From contig JAFDZV010000006.1 in the NCBI GenBank assembly GCA_018266795.1, positions 1-64,000 of the forward strand: a stretch of DNA of 64,000 nucleotides, read 5' to 3'. The position numbers and the translations under genes are program-made. Shown here piece after piece: positions 61,071 to 64,000 of the stretch (position 1 is the stretch's first letter; each line of letters opens with the position of its first letter). The stretch comes from Bacteroidota bacterium (GTDB lineage Bacteria > Bacteroidota > Ignavibacteria > OLB7). The notes below the pieces were generated by a model that worked only from the letters and a program-made list of their open reading frames with translations, was not told the DNA's origin and searched no databases.

Positions 61071-61961
61071 TTACTTTTCTCCTGGGATCTTTGCATTTAG
61101 AGGTAAATGAGCTTTCTCACCGTTTATGTGCATGTGGCTTCGGCCTTCCCAACCAGGCTTCCCATCTTCACCGACATCAATCCGAGCCACTTCTTTGAAG
61201 TCCCGCCCAACACCTGTTCCCCAACTTCCGGTTCGATTAGGGTTTTCATGCAAGCCAGCACTTTTTGCACGCTTCGCAAAAGCCTCGAACTCGGATTGTT
61301 CAGCCGGCGATAGTACACGTCCACGTAAGCCCCGAGTTGCCCCAGCCGCGGTTGCACTAGGAGCTTTCGCCGGAGTTTGTTCTGCCCGTGTTGTCTGCGT
61401 AGCCTTCCCCGCCGCCGCCTCAGCCGGTGCCGCCGGTTCGGCTGCCGGTGTCGCTTCGGCCGCCGGTGTCGGCGCAACCGGCCGCGCAGCCGCCACCCGT
61501 GCGGCGCCACCAAACACAACCGTCTCGATGGCCTTCGTCGTCCAGAACCGTGCGGCGGCACCGCCGCCGTTCATTCCCGTCGCGTTCTTGAACGTCTCCA
61601 CGTACCCGCCAACCGTCTTTGCGGGCTCTATCAGCAGACGGAGCGTCGGGCAGACGGGACAGATGTACGTGTCGAAGATCCCCGACGAGAAGTCGTTGTA
61701 GAGGTCCTTGCCGACGCCCTCAACAAACCCTTCCTTGCCGTCGGTCGGGATCGTCGGTGCGGCCTGCATGCCGGTGGGATCGGCAAGCCGCACCGGGTTG
61801 TCCTCGCAGTAGGCGTAGGGGCTCGTTGCCCGGTCCGTCTCCCACAGCCGGTCCGGGCTCGGGAAGTGTCCGGTCTCCGGATCGTACCGGCGATCCGAGA
61901 GATCATACAGCCCCGTCTCGCGGTCCGCCTCCTGATTGTTGAACGTCTGGCGCTCAACCAT
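61071..61961 (-). CDS. RHS C-terminal fragment with toxin-like tip, cassette B
   Basis: A 296-residue frame beginning at an ATG that precedes the core by chance (MVERQTFNNQEADRE). It contains the core end ([35 protein letters not shown]), the pre-toxin, the Ala/Pro linker, then a unique tip (RVLSPAEQSEFEAFAKRAKS, GTGVGRDFKEVARIDVGEDG, SHMHINGEKAHLPLNAKIPG). The HMHINGEKxHLPL-type ending is seen in other polymorphic toxin tips, but the activity is not known to me. Unlike most cassettes here it has its own ATG, but no ribosome site or secretion domain. Confidence 0.75.
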   Translation of the reverse strand: MVERQTFNNQEADRETGLYDLSDRRYDPETGHFPSPDRLWETDRATSPYAYCEDNPVRLADPTGMQAAPTIPTDGKEGFVEGVGKDLYNDFSSGIFDTYICPVCPTLRLLIEPAKTVGGYVETFKNATGMNGGGAAARFWTTKAIETVVFGGAARVAAARPVAPTPAAEATPAAEPAAPAEAAAGKATQTTRAEQTPAKAPSATAAGATRGLRGRVLSPAEQSEFEAFAKRAKSAGLHENPNRTGSWGTGVGRDFKEVARIDVGEDGKPGWEGRSHMHINGEKAHLPLNAKIPGEK

Positions 61962-61985
61962 TCCTAATTATCAAGGAACATCCAG

Positions 61986-62020
61986 GCCCGGTGACTTCGA
62001 ATCATTTGAAGTCACCGGGC
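61986..62020 (-). terminator. Intrinsic terminator after the cassette A immunity gene
   Basis: A 13-bp perfect stem (GCCCGGTGACTTC / GAAGTCACCGGGC) with a 9-base loop, 41 bases after the immunity stop and just before cassette B. It insulates cassette A from the downstream cassettes. Confidence 0.85.
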
Positions 62021-62060
62021 ACTTTCAGTCGATAGAGAGAGGACGACCTCCATTCCCGTG

Positions 62061-62279
62061 CTATCCAAGTTCCAGTGAACCCGCCTTTCCTCCCTGTAAA
62101 GCATATTCAACCGCCTGTTGCCAATCATCTGTAATTGCAGGATCGGCGGGCGAGCCGTCAGGTAGCAACGACATGATGCTCAGAAGGTCCCCAACCTCGA
62201 GAAAGTTTGAACGCTCCCAATACCCCAGCAGAAATTGGTACATAGCTGCATAGGCTTGTTGATCCGTCATTGTCTTCAT
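62061..62279 (-). CDS. Probable immunity protein of cassette A
   Basis: A 72-residue helical protein (TDQQAYAAMYQFLLGYWERS, LLSIMSLLPDGSPADPA, WQQAVEYALQGGKAGSLELG). GAGG six bases before ATG 62279 supports the start; it follows the cassette A tip by 16 bases. The small size, coupling and a paralogue elsewhere in the array support an immunity role. A terminator follows at 61986-62020. Confidence 0.82.
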   Translation of the reverse strand: MKTMTDQQAYAAMYQFLLGYWERSNFLEVGDLLSIMSLLPDGSPADPAITDDWQQAVEYALQGGKAGSLELG

Positions 62280-62294
62280 TATTAACCTCGCAAT

Positions 62295-63458
62295 TTATTT
62301 CCGACCGGGTCGTTCGGCTGCCGAGAGTCCTGTTTGCGGATTAAACGTACGTGGTGTTTGGTTCAACCCACCATCCACAATCAGACCATTTCTCGTCGTG
62401 ACCCAGACTTGTGTTCCATTGGGGAGAGTTTTTGCTAACCATACTTTTCCAAATTGATCTGTCCCCAATTTGCATTTTGCATCATTGGCAACATCAATGA
62501 GCATCTGTCGGTTAGCAGGTGAATCTTTCAAATGCCCTTCGACTTCACGGAAAATGTGTCCCACTTGGGATTCGTTCGCCGGCAGTCTGACCCCTTTGGG
62601 CGAAGTGGTTCCAGCAGATGTCGATGATCCCTGTTCTGTAGACGCCTTCTGCGCTGCCGCCTCAGCCGGTGCGGCCGGTTCCGCTGCGGGTGTTGCCTCC
62701 GCCGCCGTGGTCGGAGCAACAGGGCGTGCGGCCGCCACCCGTGCGGCGCCACCAAACACAACCGTCTCGATGGCCTTCGTCGTCCAGAACCGTGCGGCGG
62801 CTCCACCGCCGTTCTGCCCGGTGGCATTCTTGAACATCTCCACGTACCCGCCGACGGTCTTTACCGGATGCAGCAACAGACGGAGTGTCGGGGCAGCGGG
62901 GCAGATATACGTGTCGAAGATCCCCGACGAGAAGTCGTTGTAGAGATCCTTGCCGACGCCCTCAACAAACCCTTCCTTGCCGTCGGTCGGGATCGTCGGC
63001 GCGGCCTGCATGCCTGTCGGATCGGTGAGCCGAACCGGGTTGTCCGCGCAGTAGGCGTAGGGGCTCGTTGCCCGGTCCGTCTCCCACAGCCGGTCCGGGC
63101 TCGGGAAGTGTCCGGTCTCCGGATCGTACCGGCGATCCGAGAGATCATACAGCCCCGTCTCGCGGTCCGCCTCCTGATTGTTGAACCCCTGCCGCTCACC
63201 GGCTACCACGCCGCCGCTGCCGCCGAGCACGTTCCCCCAGGGATCGTAGTCAACGTGCCGCTCCGCCGTCCCCTCGACCGCCACGCGGAGCGACGCGAGG
63301 TGGTCGCTGATCTGATACTCCTTCACGCCCAATGGCTTCGTGACCACCTGCGTGATCTGCTCGCGCACGCCGTTCCAGCCGATGCCGTTGGTCAGGTACT
63401 CGGTTGGATAGATGGAGACGCGCCGCCCCGCGCCGCCGCAACCGGCCGCGCCGCTCAC
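62295..63458 (-). CDS. RHS core end with toxin-like tip, cassette A (5'-truncated)
   Basis: The longest RHS piece, 387 codons from a GTG; the frame is open 5' to a TGA at 63522-63524, and RHS sequence starts near 63483 (QLAVYHGQQVSG). It has [60 protein letters not shown], the pre-toxin and the Ala/Pro linker, then a unique tip (VGHIFREVEGHLKDSPANRQ, KVWLAKTLPNGTQVWVTTRN, GGLNQTPRTFNPQTGLSA). An intact RHS protein would have a long YD-repeat shell and a delivery domain upstream; both are absent, replaced by part of a VOC gene. The tip may be expressed only if recombined. Confidence 0.75.
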   Translation of the reverse strand: MSGAAGCGGAGRRVSIYPTEYLTNGIGWNGVREQITQVVTKPLGVKEYQISDHLASLRVAVEGTAERHVDYDPWGNVLGGSGGVVAGERQGFNNQEADRETGLYDLSDRRYDPETGHFPSPDRLWETDRATSPYAYCADNPVRLTDPTGMQAAPTIPTDGKEGFVEGVGKDLYNDFSSGIFDTYICPAAPTLRLLLHPVKTVGGYVEMFKNATGQNGGGAAARFWTTKAIETVVFGGAARVAAARPVAPTTAAEATPAAEPAAPAEAAAQKASTEQGSSTSAGTTSPKGVRLPANESQVGHIFREVEGHLKDSPANRQMLIDVANDAKCKLGTDQFGKVWLAKTLPNGTQVWVTTRNGLIVDGGLNQTPRTFNPQTGLSAAERPGRK

Positions 63459-63757
63459 CTGTTGCCCGTGGTAGACCGCAAGCTGCGAGCCGCCGCCGCT
63501 ACGCTCTCCACGTCCTCCACATCAATGACAAGGAACCAATGGTTCCGTTCAGTGCCACGGCGCTCACGGCCACCGTACAGGGCCAGTTGAAAATCTGCAT
63601 CACCTGATAGGCAGAAAAACGCGTAGTCCGAGTGATCGGTATACAACGGACGCAACCCCAACACGTCGCGGTAGAAGCGAAACATCACCTGAAAATCGCA
63701 CACGGCAACGAACACATATCGTGCTCTGCTTCCGTGCAAGGGACCAACAACCGGCAT
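63455..63757 (-). pseudogene. VOC-family gene truncated at its 3' end by RHS sequence
   Basis: The frame begins RARYVFVAVCDFQVMFRFYRDVLGLRP and continues DYAFFCLSGDADFQLALYGG and NHWFLVIDVEDVESVAAA, clearly a glyoxalase/VOC protein with the first module and the start of the second. At about 63483-63492 it runs into RHS DNA read in another frame and ends RSLRSTTGNR, so the second metal-binding module is missing. The start at 63757 has a weak ribosome site. The functional form would be about 120 residues. Confidence 0.75.
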
Positions 63758-63793
63758 CGTGTACCTGCACCGTTAACGTTCGAGGGAAAGACA

Positions 63794-63820
63794 GGCGCAC
63801 CCTTGCCATGTGGGTGCGCC
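63794..63820 (-). terminator. Intrinsic terminator upstream of the truncated VOC gene
   Basis: A 9-bp perfect stem (GGCGCACCC / GGGTGCGCC) with a 9-base loop, followed on the minus strand by TGTCTTTC. It would end a minus-strand gene beyond the window. I see no gene in 63821-64000. Confidence 0.7.
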
Positions 63821-64000
63821 CAAGCCATAATCGACAATCGTACGAGCGGCTGAGCAATCTGAGCTACGGTTGGGATCACAGGATGCCCCGTTCACCACGT
63901 CACGCAAGCTTCTTCATAATCAAAGAAGCCGCTCTCGAAGCCATTTGATAGGAACAATCGCAAGCCTGGTATGTCGGCACCCGGAGGAACATCGACCGCA

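Larger units (their letters stand above)
56490..63483 (-). repeat. Array of six RHS C-terminal/immunity cassettes
   Basis: The same RHS end segment recurs six times on one strand, with upper limits near 63483 (A), 61959 (B), 60292 (C), 58985 (D), 58001 (E) and 56889 (F). Shared blocks include [45 protein letters not shown] and, in A-E, the linker [17 protein letters not shown], after which every tip differs. Each tip is followed by its own small gene. The shared DNA is almost identical between copies while tips and partner genes are unrelated, the pattern of orphan toxin/immunity modules gathered behind a former rhs gene. Confidence 0.88.

Overview
The window is 64 kb of a GC-rich bacterial chromosome. 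Several exported proteins end in modules that look like type IX secretion sorting domains (28839-30968, 39163-43101, 53046-55670). Together with a PHP-type DnaE, an RND/MacB-like tripartite exporter, lipoproteins and outer-membrane-type proteins, this points to a Gram-negative member of the Bacteroidota/Chlorobiota group, perhaps an Ignavibacteria- or Kapabacteria-like lineage. That placement is inferred from gene content only. Most genes have a recognisable Shine-Dalgarno site.

Layout. 0-12 kb: a DUF1963-like protein, a P-loop kinase whose stop codon lies in a dispersed repeat, a TIGR00027-type methyltransferase, dnaE, an aspartate-type aminotransferase, a HupE/UreJ protein, an MCE-domain protein, ssb and an unknown four-helix membrane protein. 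12-17.5 kb (minus strand): cdaA (c-di-AMP synthase), pcm and miaA, then a solitary adenine-type DNA methyltransferase and phoH. 17.5-25.6 kb (minus): an envelope block with a TolC-like channel, a membrane-fusion adaptor, a MacB/LolD-type ATPase, two separate FtsX/MacB permeases, and a coiled-coil lipoprotein plus a coiled-coil LysM-like protein. 26-33 kb: a fused branched-chain/pyruvate-type E1 dehydrogenase, a subtilase and an ABC exporter. 33-39 kb: tRNA-Ser(UGA), a lipoprotein, NIF3, a zinc-ribbon coiled-coil protein, RNase P RNA, a YjdF-like protein, a TPR protein, an OPRT-like protein that has lost its PRPP motif, a DUF2520 protein and a small lipoprotein. 39-50 kb: a giant IgGFc-binding/choice-of-anchor surface protein, an FAA hydrolase, a YqaA-like protein, ppk1, a VOC protein and recQ. 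50-56 kb: two divergently encoded paralogous cysteine-rich secreted proteins and a streptopain-like C10 protease.

56.5-63.5 kb (minus strand) is the most unusual region. It is an array of six RHS C-terminal cassettes. Each repeats the end of the RHS core plus a conserved pre-toxin and Ala/Pro linker, then switches to a different C-terminal tip followed by a small immunity-type gene. No complete rhs gene is present: the upstream-most copy is fused into a truncated VOC gene, and most copies lack a start codon. The array looks like a reservoir of orphan toxin/immunity modules. Its last cassette is followed, in the immunity position, by a protein with a beta/gamma-crystallin domain. Non-coding features include heptanucleotide repeat clusters (8.6, 17.6, 20.6 and 44.9-45.2 kb), a dispersed ~120-bp repeat (1.4 and 47.7 kb) and about a dozen intrinsic terminators.
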